This document shows positions 54,529 to 63,812 of a stretch of DNA of 64,000 nt, one piece after another. How positions within the stretch are numbered: the first letter of the stretch is position 1; the number at the start of each line of letters is the position of its first letter. The position numbers and the translations under genes were made by a program. Under the pieces are notes generated by a model. The model was not told the origin of the DNA. It saw only the letters and a program-made list of their open reading frames with translations, and searched no databases. This DNA comes from an uncultured Rhodospirillaceae bacterium (lineage in GTDB: Bacteria > Pseudomonadota > Alphaproteobacteria > Rhodospirillales > UBA2165): NCBI GenBank assembly GCA_913020445.1, contig CAJWAR010000011.1, positions 28,195 through 92,194 of the forward strand. The letters run 5' to 3'.

Positions 54529-55613
54529 GTGGTAATCCCATTAATTAACATATCGCGCATCTCGTCCAAACTAAGATCAGCGAGGCCGAGGCTTTCGAGA
54601 GACCGGCCAGAGTCATAGAGCGGATCACCCGTAATTCCCGTGGCAATCGCCAGCAAACCTTCAGAGATTGGCATTGGATGATTAACCCATCGCCCGAGTG
54701 AAACATAAAAGGCGAGGCCGAGGGCGGTGTCTTCGCGCATATAGCGGTGGGTGTGTAGATTAATGTGTTCCCGCCAATCCTCACTATCGGTGAGTTTTTC
54801 ATGGGAGGAATTGCCATACATCCATTCTTCACGCGCGTCATCATAGTGATCTTTTAACGGAAAATGTGGCGCGCCGTAGCCCAGGGCTTCCCGCAAGGAA
54901 ATACGTTCGTTGTCGAGCGCATCGGTGACACTGCGGATCGAGGGCTGGGTGCCTTCATTATGAATATCCCAGGCCTCAAAATGCTCCAAGGGGCCGGCGT
55001 TCATCATGATCAAGGGCGGGTGGATGATCGGCCCGGCATTCATCAGCGCACCATCCAGCAAATCGGTAATTTGCTCGGCAGCTGGATAGGCTTGTTTGAT
55101 GACGGCAAAAGCGCGGTCGGCATCTTTCAAAGGATAAATACCCGTCGGCAGGCGCGTCGCATAGACACTGATACGAACATTGTCTTCACCGTGCTTGCGG
55201 GCGAGGTAGGGCAACGTCCCGGTTTCGCCAAAGGCGATATTGGCTGTATTACCGGCATCGACGGCGGCTTTGGCGTAGATATAGCCGCCGAAAGTTCCCG
55301 GTGGCAGATAACCAACTTGTCCGTCCTGCCATAATGGGGCCAGTTGCGGAGCCAGCGACGTGTGAGTGTGACAGGGCAGGGGCAGGACCACCAATTCAGC
55401 GCCAGCCATAGCGGCTGCCAGATCATCGGTGACAACGCTGATCTCGACATCGCGGGTGCCTTCGTGGTCGATCAGTTTTAGCGTTCTGGTCTCGCGGACA
55501 GCACCAAAAGCCGCCGCATCACGCCGCCATAATCTGATACTGTGGCCTTGCTCGGTGAGGCTAACGGCGGCGGCATAACATCCATGCCCGCCGCCAATTA
55601 CGGCAATTTCCAA
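54525..55613 (-). CDS. Octopine/nopaline dehydrogenase family protein
   Basis: A 362-aa NAD(P)-dependent enzyme of the octopine/nopaline dehydrogenase family, which reductively joins, or oxidises, an amino acid and a 2-oxo acid. Rossmann motif IGGGHGCYAAAVSL at the N-terminus; the C-terminal substrate domain contains the RYMREDTALGLAF block. It is the first gene of the minus-strand unit that continues through HADH to the TRAP genes. Function in opine catabolism versus synthesis cannot be separated by sequence. Confidence 0.85.
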   Translation of the reverse strand: MEIAVIGGGHGCYAAAVSLTEQGHSIRLWRRDAAAFGAVRETRTLKLIDHEGTRDVEISVVTDDLAAAMAGAELVVLPLPCHTHTSLAPQLAPLWQDGQVGYLPPGTFGGYIYAKAAVDAGNTANIAFGETGTLPYLARKHGEDNVRISVYATRLPTGIYPLKDADRAFAVIKQAYPAAEQITDLLDGALMNAGPIIHPPLIMMNAGPLEHFEAWDIHNEGTQPSIRSVTDALDNERISLREALGYGAPHFPLKDHYDDAREEWMYGNSSHEKLTDSEDWREHINLHTHRYMREDTALGLAFYVSLGRWVNHPMPISEGLLAIATGITGDPLYDSGRSLESLGLADLSLDEMRDMLINGITT

Positions 55614-55759
55614 TTTTCGCTCCCTATCGAATCTTTTGTTTGTAAATTAGTTTAAGCCTAAACTAATTCGATGGAGAGTCAATTGTCGTCAGGTATTTTT
55701 TACATGCCTAAAGTTTCGGGCTATAAGAGGCGGACGAAAATCGGGGATTACCGTAACGC

Positions 55760-56818
55760 ATGCCAAAATCACGACAGAAAATAACCCTACGCCGCCCGGA
55801 CGACTGGCACGTCCATTTCAGAGACGAAGCGATGTTGGAAGCTGTGCTGCCGTATACAGCGCGCCAATTTGGCCGCGCTATCGTCATGCCGAATTTGGCC
55901 GAACCTATTACCACACCGGCGATGGCGGCGGATTATCGGCGCCGGATTTTACAGGCGCTGCCGGATGGCAAGGAGTACGAGCATTTCATACCACTGATGA
56001 CTTGCTATCTGACCGATGAAAGTGAGGCCGGACAAATTGAAGACGGCTACAAGGATGGCGTTTTTACGGCGGCTAAACTTTATCCAGCCAATGCGACGAC
56101 CAATTCGGCCCAGGGCGTTACTGATATCACGCGGCTCGAACCGGTGTTTGCTAAAATGCAGGAAATGGGGATGCCGCTATTGCTCCACGGTGAGGTCACC
56201 GATCCGGACATCGACATATTCGACCGGGAAGCGGTCTACATTGAGCGCGTGTTGAGCCCGCTGATCGAAGAATTCCCGAACCTCAAAATCGTCATGGAGC
56301 ATGTCACCACCAAAGACGCAGTTGAGTTCGTGCGCGCTCACCGAGATCAGATGGCGGCGACTATTACGGCGCATCATTTGATCATTAATCGCAGCGATAT
56401 ATTTGAGGGTGGTATCAACCCGCACCGCTATTGCCTGCCGATCGCCAAGCGGGAAGTTCATCGCTTGGCATTGCGGGAAGCGGCGACCTCCAGTGATAGC
56501 TGTTTCTTTTTGGGCACCGATACAGCACCCCATCCGGTGAGCGATAAAGAAGCCGCCTGTGGCTGCGCTGGTATTTTTACCGCTCTGAACGCGCTCGAGC
56601 TCTATGCCCAAGTGTTTGAAGAAGAAAACGCGCTCGATAATTTCGAAGGCTTCGCCGCTTTGCATGGACCCGCATTTTATGGCATGGATGCCAATGAGGG
56701 CTCGGTTACCTTGGTCAAAGAAAAATGGCGTGTACCGGCTACAATTGCTGTGCCGGATGGCGGCTCGGTTCGCCCGTTTAAGGCAGGCCAAACCCTTAAC
56801 TGGAAAATGAAAATCTAA
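55760..56818 (+). CDS. pyrC: Dihydroorotase (type II)
   Basis: A 352-aa binuclear zinc amidohydrolase that closes carbamoyl-aspartate to dihydroorotate in UMP synthesis. The metal motif WHVHFRD, the carboxylated Lys in AAKLYPANATTNS and the FLGTDTAPHP block match class II dihydroorotases. It is divergent from the opine-type dehydrogenase and is followed 18 nt downstream by the reductase gene. Confidence 0.95.
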   Translation: MPKSRQKITLRRPDDWHVHFRDEAMLEAVLPYTARQFGRAIVMPNLAEPITTPAMAADYRRRILQALPDGKEYEHFIPLMTCYLTDESEAGQIEDGYKDGVFTAAKLYPANATTNSAQGVTDITRLEPVFAKMQEMGMPLLLHGEVTDPDIDIFDREAVYIERVLSPLIEEFPNLKIVMEHVTTKDAVEFVRAHRDQMAATITAHHLIINRSDIFEGGINPHRYCLPIAKREVHRLALREAATSSDSCFFLGTDTAPHPVSDKEAACGCAGIFTALNALELYAQVFEEENALDNFEGFAALHGPAFYGMDANEGSVTLVKEKWRVPATIAVPDGGSVRPFKAGQTLNWKMKI

Positions 56819-56836
56819 TAAGAGAAGGAACTAAAC

Positions 56837-57835
56837 ATGGCGGACGCATTTAACGCCCTGGTGTTGAACAAAGATGATGATGGCGTAACTTCTGCTGTCG
56901 AAAGTGTTGGGCTGGATGATTTGCCGGAAGGTGATGTCGTCGTCGCCGTGGATTATTCGACGCTAAATTATAAAGATGGCCTTGTGCTGAAAGGTCTTGG
57001 TGGTCTGGTGCGAAACTATCCTCATGTGCCGGGCGTTGATCTGTCGGGTATCGTTGAAAGCTCCGACGGCGCGGATTTTAGTGCCGGTGACCGGGTGGTC
57101 TTAAATGGCTGGCGGTTCGGCGAAGTGTGCTGGGGCGGCTATGCGCAAAAAGCGCGCGTTAAATCCGACTGGCTGGTAAAGCTGCCTGACAATATCTCGA
57201 ACGAGCAGGCGATGGCGATTGGCACCGCGGGCTACACTGCCATGCTGGCCGTAATGGCGCTGGAAGATCACGGGCTGAGCCCCGACAGCGAAGGCGAAGT
57301 TTTGATCACCGGAGCTGCCGGTGGCGTTGGCAGCATTGCGACGGCGATTTTGGCTAATCTCGGCTATCAGGTTGCCGCGTCGACCGGCCGGGCAGAGACC
57401 GCCGACTATCTTAAATCCTTAGGCGCCGCGAGCATCGTCGGCCGCGAAGAGCTTGAAGAAGTCCCCAAAGGACCGCTGTCCGGCGAACGCTGGGCGGGCG
57501 CAATAGACAATGTTGGTGGGCCGATCCTGGCCAATGTGCTGGCCGGCATGAAATATCATGCAAGTGTTGCTTCGATTGGTTTGGCAGCGTCGGCCAAACT
57601 GGAAACCACCGTTGTGCCATTTATCATCCGCGGCGTTAATTTGCTCGGCATCGATTCCGTTATGTGCCCCAAAGATAAGCGCATTATTGCCTGGGACCGG
57701 CTGTCAAAAGAATTGCCCCAGGATAAGCTCGGCGATGCGGCGACAATCGTCGGACTTGGTGATATTGCCGGCTACGCCGATGATATTCTCGCGGGCCAGG
57801 TTAAAGGCCGGGTTGTCGTAGATGTGAACGCATAA
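56837..57835 (+). CDS. acuI: MDR-family NADPH oxidoreductase (acrylyl-CoA reductase-like)
   Basis: A 332-aa zinc-free medium-chain reductase of the AcuI/YhdH type. It begins MADAFNALVLNKDDDG, has the YSTLNYKDGLVLKGLG block, and a GAAGGVGSIATAIL NADPH site. AcuI reduces acryloyl-CoA to propionyl-CoA, which would join DMSP-acrylate breakdown to the propionyl-CoA carboxylase gene also in the window; the symbol is by resemblance and could equally be YhdH quinone reductase. Confidence 0.85.
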   Translation: MADAFNALVLNKDDDGVTSAVESVGLDDLPEGDVVVAVDYSTLNYKDGLVLKGLGGLVRNYPHVPGVDLSGIVESSDGADFSAGDRVVLNGWRFGEVCWGGYAQKARVKSDWLVKLPDNISNEQAMAIGTAGYTAMLAVMALEDHGLSPDSEGEVLITGAAGGVGSIATAILANLGYQVAASTGRAETADYLKSLGAASIVGREELEEVPKGPLSGERWAGAIDNVGGPILANVLAGMKYHASVASIGLAASAKLETTVVPFIIRGVNLLGIDSVMCPKDKRIIAWDRLSKELPQDKLGDAATIVGLGDIAGYADDILAGQVKGRVVVDVNA

Positions 57836-57911
57836 TCGCGTGCCAAATAGATTTTGTTTTTGTATAACCTGTTTATTGAAATAGAAAATTTAACCTAAGG
57901 GGTAATTAGAA

Positions 57912-58373
57912 ATGGGATTAGTACCAGATTGGCTGGTTGAGGGTATCAATACAGCTTTTCCAAAAAATGTATGTTTGGTGGGCGTCGCGCTTGATGATGG
58001 CTATGCACAAATTAGCCCGCGCGGCAGTGTTGTCGTTTATGATGAAAATACGCTCGGAATTTGGAATCGTGGCGGTGGTACAACTGCCGAAACCATTCAC
58101 GACGGTACCAAAATAACCGTCTACTTCAGAAATTCTGAATTTGGCGCACGCGGCGGCAATGGATTGCTGCCGGCCGGTGGCATCGCCCGGTTTTATGGCA
58201 CTGCCGAAGTTCATCTGGAAGACGATGAAGTCCGGGAAAAAGTGTGGACCGACATGCACCCAAAAGAACGTGAAAACGATCCGGATAAAGGTGGCCACGC
58301 GATCCTGATCCATTTGGAACGCGCAGAACAACTCAATCATAAGCCATTGAGTGATTTGCCCGGACCTGAATAA
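57912..58373 (+). CDS. Pyridoxamine 5'-phosphate oxidase-like protein
   Basis: A 153-aa split-barrel protein. GYAQISPRGSVVVYD and TVYFRNSEFGARGG are FMN-contact-like. A second and unrelated-in-detail PNPOx-like gene lies at 38189. It has its own downstream terminator and is monocistronic. Substrate unknown. Confidence 0.8.
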   Translation: MGLVPDWLVEGINTAFPKNVCLVGVALDDGYAQISPRGSVVVYDENTLGIWNRGGGTTAETIHDGTKITVYFRNSEFGARGGNGLLPAGGIARFYGTAEVHLEDDEVREKVWTDMHPKERENDPDKGGHAILIHLERAEQLNHKPLSDLPGPE

Positions 58374-58397
58374 AAACAACTTAATTTTTACCAAAAG

Positions 58398-58446
58398 ATG
58401 GCGTTGCCCACTGTAAATCCGTGGGGCAGCGCCATTTTTTTTGGTG
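58398..58446 (+). terminator. Strong Rho-independent terminator
   Basis: ATGGCGTTGCCCAC pairs with GTGGGGCAGCGCCAT (one bulge, one wobble), followed by T8. It begins 24 nt after the stop of the PNPOx-like gene. Confidence 0.9.
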
Positions 58447-58544
58447 CCGCACGTTAACCGGATTTTCACGACTCTCTGACATTCTGCAGCCTCCAGATTC
58501 CCGACTTCTTGCGAAAGCGGGATTTTGAACCAGGAGAAAGTAGA

Positions 58545-59006
58545 ATGCATATATCGCTAAAAACTACTGCCTTGGTCTTGTTTCTGGGTGGGTGTGGTTA
58601 CGTCGATGCCTATGAAGAAGCAGTGTACGAACATGAGCCGGTTTACTGTTATCAATCCCTGGCTGCCGTACAATGTTTTAAGGAACCACAACATACCGAC
58701 AAGCAAAGGCTGGTCAATTATTACGGTCCCCATCCGTCCCGTGCGGATGAGCCGGATGCGCCAGAAGTGCCGGAATTGCAGGCGCCAACCGAATCTGTTT
58801 CGAAATGGGTGAAAGACCCGGAACCCGTGCCGCAACCTCGGGTGCGTGTCAGCGGCGTATTGCGTACAGTCGCTTTTGGCAAACCTTTGCCCAAAAAGAC
58901 TTTGGACGAAGAGACCGCGGCTGAACTGAAAAGCCTGCGCATTACCGAGCCGGTACCGCCGAGTAGGACCAAATCCACTACAGTAGAATTAGTCGAAGAA
59001 AAATAA
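58545..59006 (+). CDS. Small lipoprotein
   Basis: A 153-aa predicted lipoprotein with lipobox LGGC (Cys17) and start ATG 58545 after AGGAGA. The mature part has a Cys-containing motif (CYQSLAAVQCF), followed by NYYGPHPSRADEP and a long Pro/Glu-rich, disordered-looking region. Such proteins occur in alphaproteobacterial envelopes with unknown function. A terminator follows. Confidence 0.8.
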   Translation: MHISLKTTALVLFLGGCGYVDAYEEAVYEHEPVYCYQSLAAVQCFKEPQHTDKQRLVNYYGPHPSRADEPDAPEVPELQAPTESVSKWVKDPEPVPQPRVRVSGVLRTVAFGKPLPKKTLDEETAAELKSLRITEPVPPSRTKSTTVELVEEK

Positions 59007-59055
59007 ATAATTTTCATCTTTTATGGCGGTATTGTTATCTGCTAGTTATTATAGG

Positions 59056-59083
59056 CCCGATGCATATTATGTATCGGGTTTTT
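59056..59083 (+). terminator. Rho-independent terminator after the lipoprotein gene
   Basis: CCCGATGCA pairs with TGTATCGGG around a short loop (one G-T pair), followed by T5. It is just upstream of the next gene's ATG at 59097. Confidence 0.8.
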
Positions 59084-59096
59084 GTTTGAGGAATTT

Positions 59097-59780
59097 ATGA
59101 AGACTATATTTTCGATTGTTTTACTGGTGGCGTTATTTTACTCGCCCAATTTTAGTGTGGCGCAAGTTTCTCCGCCGGCTAATTATGGTCAATCGCTGAC
59201 GTGGTTAAAGCGGGCGGCGGCAAGTGGTGATGCCGAAGCCCAGTATCTGTTAGCCCGTCAATTGGAGATTGGGTTGATAGTCGATGCTGATATCAAGAGC
59301 GCTGCTAAATGGTATACCAAATCTGCGGCGGGTGGCCACGGGCCAGCGCAATTTCAACTCGGTGAAATGTATTATGCGGGCCGCGGCGTCAATCAAGACT
59401 ACCTGCAAGCGGCCAAATGGTTCGAGCGCGCTCAAGCACAAGGTTTTATGGCGGCGGCGTTTAATTTGGGCCTCATATATGAGCGCGGCCTAGGCGTTGA
59501 AAAAAATCCCACCAAGGCAAGTGCATTATACCAGAAAGCAGCGAATGCAGGAATTGGGCCCGCGCAGGTTAATCTTGCGATGCTATACGCCCAAGGTAAA
59601 GGCGTTATCAAAGACAATGGCCGGGCGCTGATGTGGCTGGAAGTCGCGCGGCGCTCTGGCGTCACTGTAGCCCCTTTTATCCTCGATAGTTTGAAAGCAA
59701 AAATGTCGCCCGGTGAAGTCGAAAGTGCTGTTCAAATGGCGGTTAATCGGAAAGCCCAGATTGGCCAGAAAACTAAGTGA
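59097..59780 (+). CDS. Sel1-repeat exported protein
   Basis: A 227-aa protein with a signal peptide (cleavage near SVAQ) and about four Sel1 repeats (AQYLLARQLE.G, AQFQLGEMYYAGRGV, AAFNLGLIYERGLGV, AQVNLAMLYAQGKGV). There is no lipobox. It should form a periplasmic alpha-solenoid for protein interaction. ATG 59097 follows GAGGAATTT. A second Sel1 gene is at 19929. Confidence 0.85.
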   Translation: MKTIFSIVLLVALFYSPNFSVAQVSPPANYGQSLTWLKRAAASGDAEAQYLLARQLEIGLIVDADIKSAAKWYTKSAAGGHGPAQFQLGEMYYAGRGVNQDYLQAAKWFERAQAQGFMAAAFNLGLIYERGLGVEKNPTKASALYQKAANAGIGPAQVNLAMLYAQGKGVIKDNGRALMWLEVARRSGVTVAPFILDSLKAKMSPGEVESAVQMAVNRKAQIGQKTK

Positions 59781-59799
59781 TTGATTTCAATTAAAAAAT

Positions 59800-59839
59800 A
59801 ATTTGGTGCCTGTCACCTAATTAACGTCACCTAATTAAC
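59800..59839. repeat. Palindrome plus 14-nt tandem duplication
   Basis: AATTTGGTG and CACCTAATT arms (8 of 9 paired) at 59800-59822, and GTCACCTAATTAAC repeated twice end to end at 59812-59839. It lies in a convergent gap, like the CGACAGTCG palindromes, and shares its AATT flanks. Confidence 0.7.
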
Positions 59840-61707
59840 TACTCCGCCGCTTCCGGCTCCTCCACCGGTTCTCCTTCGTCCAGATTGCGGGCCAAAGTTT
59901 CCTTGGCTTTCTCGGCTTCCTGCTGGCGCGCCCACATCGCTTCATAGGTGCCTTTTTGCTCTAATAGAGCCACGTGAGTACCGCGTTCAACGACGCTGCC
60001 TTTTTCCAAAACAATGATTTCGTCAGCATCAATAATGGTTGAGAGCCGATGTGCAATAACGAGGGCGGTGCGTTCTGCCGCCACCTCACGCAGCGATTGC
60101 TGAATTTCCTTTTCCGTATGCGTATCGAGTGCCGAGGTGGCCTCATCAAATATCAGAATCTCCGGGCCCTTTAGAATGGTTCGCGCAATAGCAACCCGCT
60201 GCTTCTCACCACCCGACAGTTTGAGACCGCGTTCACCGACCCGCGTGTTGTAGCCCTCCGGCAACTCGCGGACAAAATCATGGATCGAGGCGAGCCGGGC
60301 GGCTTCTTCAATCTCAGACGGTGAAGCGGTTGGGCGGCCATAGGCGATGTTGTAGTAGATGGTGTCATTAAATAGCACGGTATCTTGCGGCACGATGCCG
60401 ATTGCCGAGCGCACCGAGTCTTGCGTGACATCGCGAATATCCTGCCCATCAATTAAAATGCGGCCTCCGGTAACGTCATAAAACCGATAGAGCAGGCGGG
60501 ATATGGTTGACTTTCCGGCACCGGATGGGCCGACAATGGCAACGGTTTGACCTGGTTTTACCGAGAGTGACATATCCTTAAGAATGGGGCGAGCCGGCTC
60601 GTAGTGAAACGAAACGTTCTCAAAGATAACTTCGCCGCCGGTTATGGTGAGTTCCGATGCATCTGATTTATCTTCGATCTCGGTTTCCCGCTCAAGCAAG
60701 CCAAACATTTCGTCCATATCGGTAAGGGATTGCTTAATCTCACGATAGACAAAGCCTAAGAAATTCAATGGTAGAAAGAGCTGGATGAGGTAGCTGTTAA
60801 CCAAGACAAAATCACCCAAAGTCATGGTGCCATCCTGCACGCCGAAGCCCGCCATAATCATCAATGCGGTCATGCCAATGGAAATAACGGCCCCTTGGCC
60901 AACGTTTAACATCGACAATGAGACCTTGCTTTTGACTGCGGCCGTCTCGTACGACTTGAGTGCCTGATCAAAGCGTCTGGCTTCATGTTCCTCATTGCCG
61001 AAATATTTAACGGTTTCGTAATTGAGCAGGGAATCGATGGCTTTGGTAGTCGCCTCGCCATCCATCTTGTTCATGGTGCGGCGGTATTTAAGGCGCCAAT
61101 CGGTAACCGCTACGGTCCAATAAATATAGATGCCGACAGTGACAAACGTGACGAGTGCAAACCAGAAATTAAACAGCCCCCACATGATGGCGCAGACCAG
61201 TAAAATCTCAAGTAACGTTGGTAAGACATTAAAGAGCATAAAATTGAGCAGAAAATCGATGCCCTTGGTGCCGCGTTCGACGGCGCGGGACAGGCCACCG
61301 GTTTGGCGATCAAGGTGAAAGCGCAAAGCCAATTTATGCAGGTGACGAAAGGTTTTCAGGCCGGCTTCACGAATTGCGCGCTGCGCCACTTTGGCGAATA
61401 TGGCGTCGCGAAACTCGCCAAAAGCCAAAGCCATCACGCGCGCCAGGCCGTAAGCTACTAGAATGCCGATTGGGACGACCACAATAGAAATTGTATTGTC
61501 GGAGATCGCATCGATGGCCATTTTATATAAGACCGGTACACCGACATTAATGCCTTTGGCCAAGCTGAGAAACAGCATGGCAATAATCACCCTCGTCCGC
61601 ATTTCCAGGGCATTTTTTGGCCACAAATACGGCATCAGCGTTTTTAGAGTTCTTAGATCGTTGCGCGGACCTTTTTTCTTCGGCGCATCGGCGGCTAGTG
61701 AGCGCAT
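59839..61707 (-). CDS. Atm1/ABCB7-type ABC exporter (fused permease-ATPase)
   Basis: A 622-aa half transporter: six membrane helices in residues 40-330 and an ATP-binding cassette with Walker A VGPSGAGKST, signature LSGGEKQR, Walker B ILIFDEATSALD and H-loop VIAHRLS. The LNFLGFVYREIKQSLTDMD junction is characteristic of Atm1-like exporters, which move glutathione-related sulfur or metal conjugates out of the cytosol. It probably acts as a homodimer. Confidence 0.92.
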   Translation of the reverse strand: MRSLAADAPKKKGPRNDLRTLKTLMPYLWPKNALEMRTRVIIAMLFLSLAKGINVGVPVLYKMAIDAISDNTISIVVVPIGILVAYGLARVMALAFGEFRDAIFAKVAQRAIREAGLKTFRHLHKLALRFHLDRQTGGLSRAVERGTKGIDFLLNFMLFNVLPTLLEILLVCAIMWGLFNFWFALVTFVTVGIYIYWTVAVTDWRLKYRRTMNKMDGEATTKAIDSLLNYETVKYFGNEEHEARRFDQALKSYETAAVKSKVSLSMLNVGQGAVISIGMTALMIMAGFGVQDGTMTLGDFVLVNSYLIQLFLPLNFLGFVYREIKQSLTDMDEMFGLLERETEIEDKSDASELTITGGEVIFENVSFHYEPARPILKDMSLSVKPGQTVAIVGPSGAGKSTISRLLYRFYDVTGGRILIDGQDIRDVTQDSVRSAIGIVPQDTVLFNDTIYYNIAYGRPTASPSEIEEAARLASIHDFVRELPEGYNTRVGERGLKLSGGEKQRVAIARTILKGPEILIFDEATSALDTHTEKEIQQSLREVAAERTALVIAHRLSTIIDADEIIVLEKGSVVERGTHVALLEQKGTYEAMWARQQEAEKAKETLARNLDEGEPVEEPEAAE

Positions 61708-61917
61708 GTAAATCCTAATAATTTAGAATGTTGGGGGCAAATTTAACATAATTTGGTGAGTTTATCTCTTCACGTTAGTAATGTGGTTCATAGCCTCCCT
61801 TCGCGCAACTGGGTTGGTGAATTATTAGACATGACAAACTTATTTTCCGTTGGAAATTAGGGGCTTTGTCCCTATATAGCATGATGTAATAAATTATTTT
61901 GAAGGCCAGCTATCGCT

Positions 61918-63240
61918 ATGTCATCAATATTTGACCGGATTCGCAGTCTTTTTGGGCCAAATGGTTCATCTTTGAGTTATAGCCAAGCCAAAAAACTTGC
62001 TGGTGACCAAAATCGTGAGGTGCGAAAAGAGCTCGCTGAACGCCGCGATGTGAAGCCTGAAATTCTTTATTTTTTGGCTGATGATCCTGACCCGATCGTG
62101 CGGCGGGAAATTGCCAAAAACCGCTCTACACCAACGCAAGCGGACGCTGTTCTCGCCAATGACAAGGATGATGAAGTTAGAAGCTGTCTGGCCGAGAAGA
62201 TCGCCCGGCTAACGCCCCAGCTTAACTCTATCGAACGTGAAGATATCCGTCTGATGACGGTGGAAATTTTAGAACGCTTGGCAAGGGACCAAGTACCTAA
62301 AATCAGGCAAATTCTAGCCGAAACGTTAAAAGATGTGGCGGATGCACCGCCAGGCGTCATTCGTAAATTGGCTGAGGATGAGGAGCTGGTGGTTTCGATA
62401 CCGGTACTTGAGAATTCGCCTGTTCTGACGGATGACGATCTGCTGCAAATAATTGGCAGCCTTCCAGTAAGTGAAAAACTTGGTGCCATTTCACGCCGGC
62501 CATTTGTATCGGCAAATATCTCCGATGCGATCGCCCAGGCGAATTCTAAAGAAGCGGTTACCGAATTGCTGAAAAACGATCAGGCGCAAATCAGAGAGGA
62601 AACGCTGGATAAGTTAATCGATCAATCGCGCGACTTCATTGCTTGGCAGGAACCCCTGGTGAGTCGACCCAAATTATCCTCGAGTGCTGCTATTCGTTTA
62701 GCTGAATTCGTCGCTGATAAATACCTCCATGTTTTAGAAAAACGCCACGATTTAGATTCCTCGACATTGACGCGCGTTAAAGAAGAGGTGCATCGCCGGA
62801 TCGAAAAAGTCGCACCTGAAATATCAGGAGAAAATGGGTCTGATGAGCAAGTTGATGATGAACCTAATCCGGTACAAGCCAGTTCGACGAATGCCCATAT
62901 TTCTCTCGCTGCGGCGCGGCGCCTGCAACGCGAAGGCAGGCTCGAAGCGAGCGATATCGCAGCTGCGTTAGCGTCGGGAGATCGAATATTTGTAAATTCC
63001 GCATTAGCCGTGCGAGCTGATCTGGCGCTAGATGTTATTGAAAAAATTATTGAAACCCGCAGTGCCAAAGGGATGACAGCGCTTGCCTGGAAGGCCGGGC
63101 TGCCGATGCGATTGGCGACCGATCTACAGTCAAAGTTGGCTGGTGTTGCAAATGGTGAATTGATCAACCCGCGAGGTGGTAGCGAATATCCCTTGAGTGA
63201 GGCAGAACTTGCTTCAGAATTAGCTTTCTTCACCGATTAA
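61918..63240 (+). CDS. DUF2336 domain protein (HEAT-like repeats)
   Basis: A 440-aa cytosolic protein with repeated helical units: DQNREVRKELAER, DDPDPIVRREIAKN, NDKDDEVRSCLAEK and KIRQILAETLKD, as in the DUF2336 family of Alphaproteobacteria. An Asp/Glu-rich linker lies near residue 300. Function is not established. It is transcribed alone. Confidence 0.85.
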   Translation: MSSIFDRIRSLFGPNGSSLSYSQAKKLAGDQNREVRKELAERRDVKPEILYFLADDPDPIVRREIAKNRSTPTQADAVLANDKDDEVRSCLAEKIARLTPQLNSIEREDIRLMTVEILERLARDQVPKIRQILAETLKDVADAPPGVIRKLAEDEELVVSIPVLENSPVLTDDDLLQIIGSLPVSEKLGAISRRPFVSANISDAIAQANSKEAVTELLKNDQAQIREETLDKLIDQSRDFIAWQEPLVSRPKLSSSAAIRLAEFVADKYLHVLEKRHDLDSSTLTRVKEEVHRRIEKVAPEISGENGSDEQVDDEPNPVQASSTNAHISLAAARRLQREGRLEASDIAAALASGDRIFVNSALAVRADLALDVIEKIIETRSAKGMTALAWKAGLPMRLATDLQSKLAGVANGELINPRGGSEYPLSEAELASELAFFTD

Positions 63241-63249
63241 GCACAAAAA

Positions 63250-63275
63250 AGCCGGGACTGATTTTCGTCCCGGTC
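63250..63275 (-). terminator. Terminator of the parvulin gene
   Basis: CCGGGAC and GTCCCGG arms (63252-63258, 63267-63273); on the minus strand the hairpin is followed by T6, directly after the parvulin stop. It could also serve the DUF2336 gene from the other side. Confidence 0.85.
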
Positions 63276-63296
63276 CGGCCATAAGCAATTTCAATT

Positions 63297-63617
63297 TTAT
63301 TCAGTACGGTAGATGATGTGATAGCCGAAATCAGTTTCGACCACATCACTTAGCGCGCCAACTTCTAACTCGAAGGCTGCTTGATCAAAAGCAGGAACCA
63401 TGGCGCCGCGACCGAAGGACCCTAGATCACCGCCTTGGCGGGAAGATGGGCAATCGGAGTTATCACTGGCTACTTGTTCAAACGGCGTGCCGCCTTCGAT
63501 TTGTGCTTTAAATGATTCAATTTGTTTCATCGCGTCTTCGGCCGACAGTTGAGAACTTGCCTGGGGTGCATCGGCATGACCGACAAGAATATGAGACGCA
63601 CGAATTTGATCTGACAT
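63297..63617 (-). CDS. ppiC: Parvulin-type peptidyl-prolyl cis-trans isomerase
   Basis: A 106-aa single-domain parvulin. It starts MSDQIRASHILVGH (the catalytic-site His) and has the GGDLGSFGRGAMVPAFDQAAF and TDFGYHIIY blocks. The start at 63617 follows AAGGAA; the open frame to 63761 has no ribosome site. There is no signal peptide, so it is cytosolic like PpiC. Confidence 0.93.
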   Translation of the reverse strand: MSDQIRASHILVGHADAPQASSQLSAEDAMKQIESFKAQIEGGTPFEQVASDNSDCPSSRQGGDLGSFGRGAMVPAFDQAAFELEVGALSDVVETDFGYHIIYRTE

Positions 63618-63812
63618 TTGTTTTTCCTTGGTAAGAGCTAACAGGTGTAAAACTGGTAGGGCTATCTGTTCCGAAGGCCCCAAATTAGAGGCATTCCATA
63701 TAGGATTGGACCAATAACTGCAATCGTTACTTCTGCCGAATAACTCAATTGTGGGCTTCACAATAAAGAAATTTAAGTATATTCGATAGGCTCATTCAGA
63801 GGAAGAATTTCA

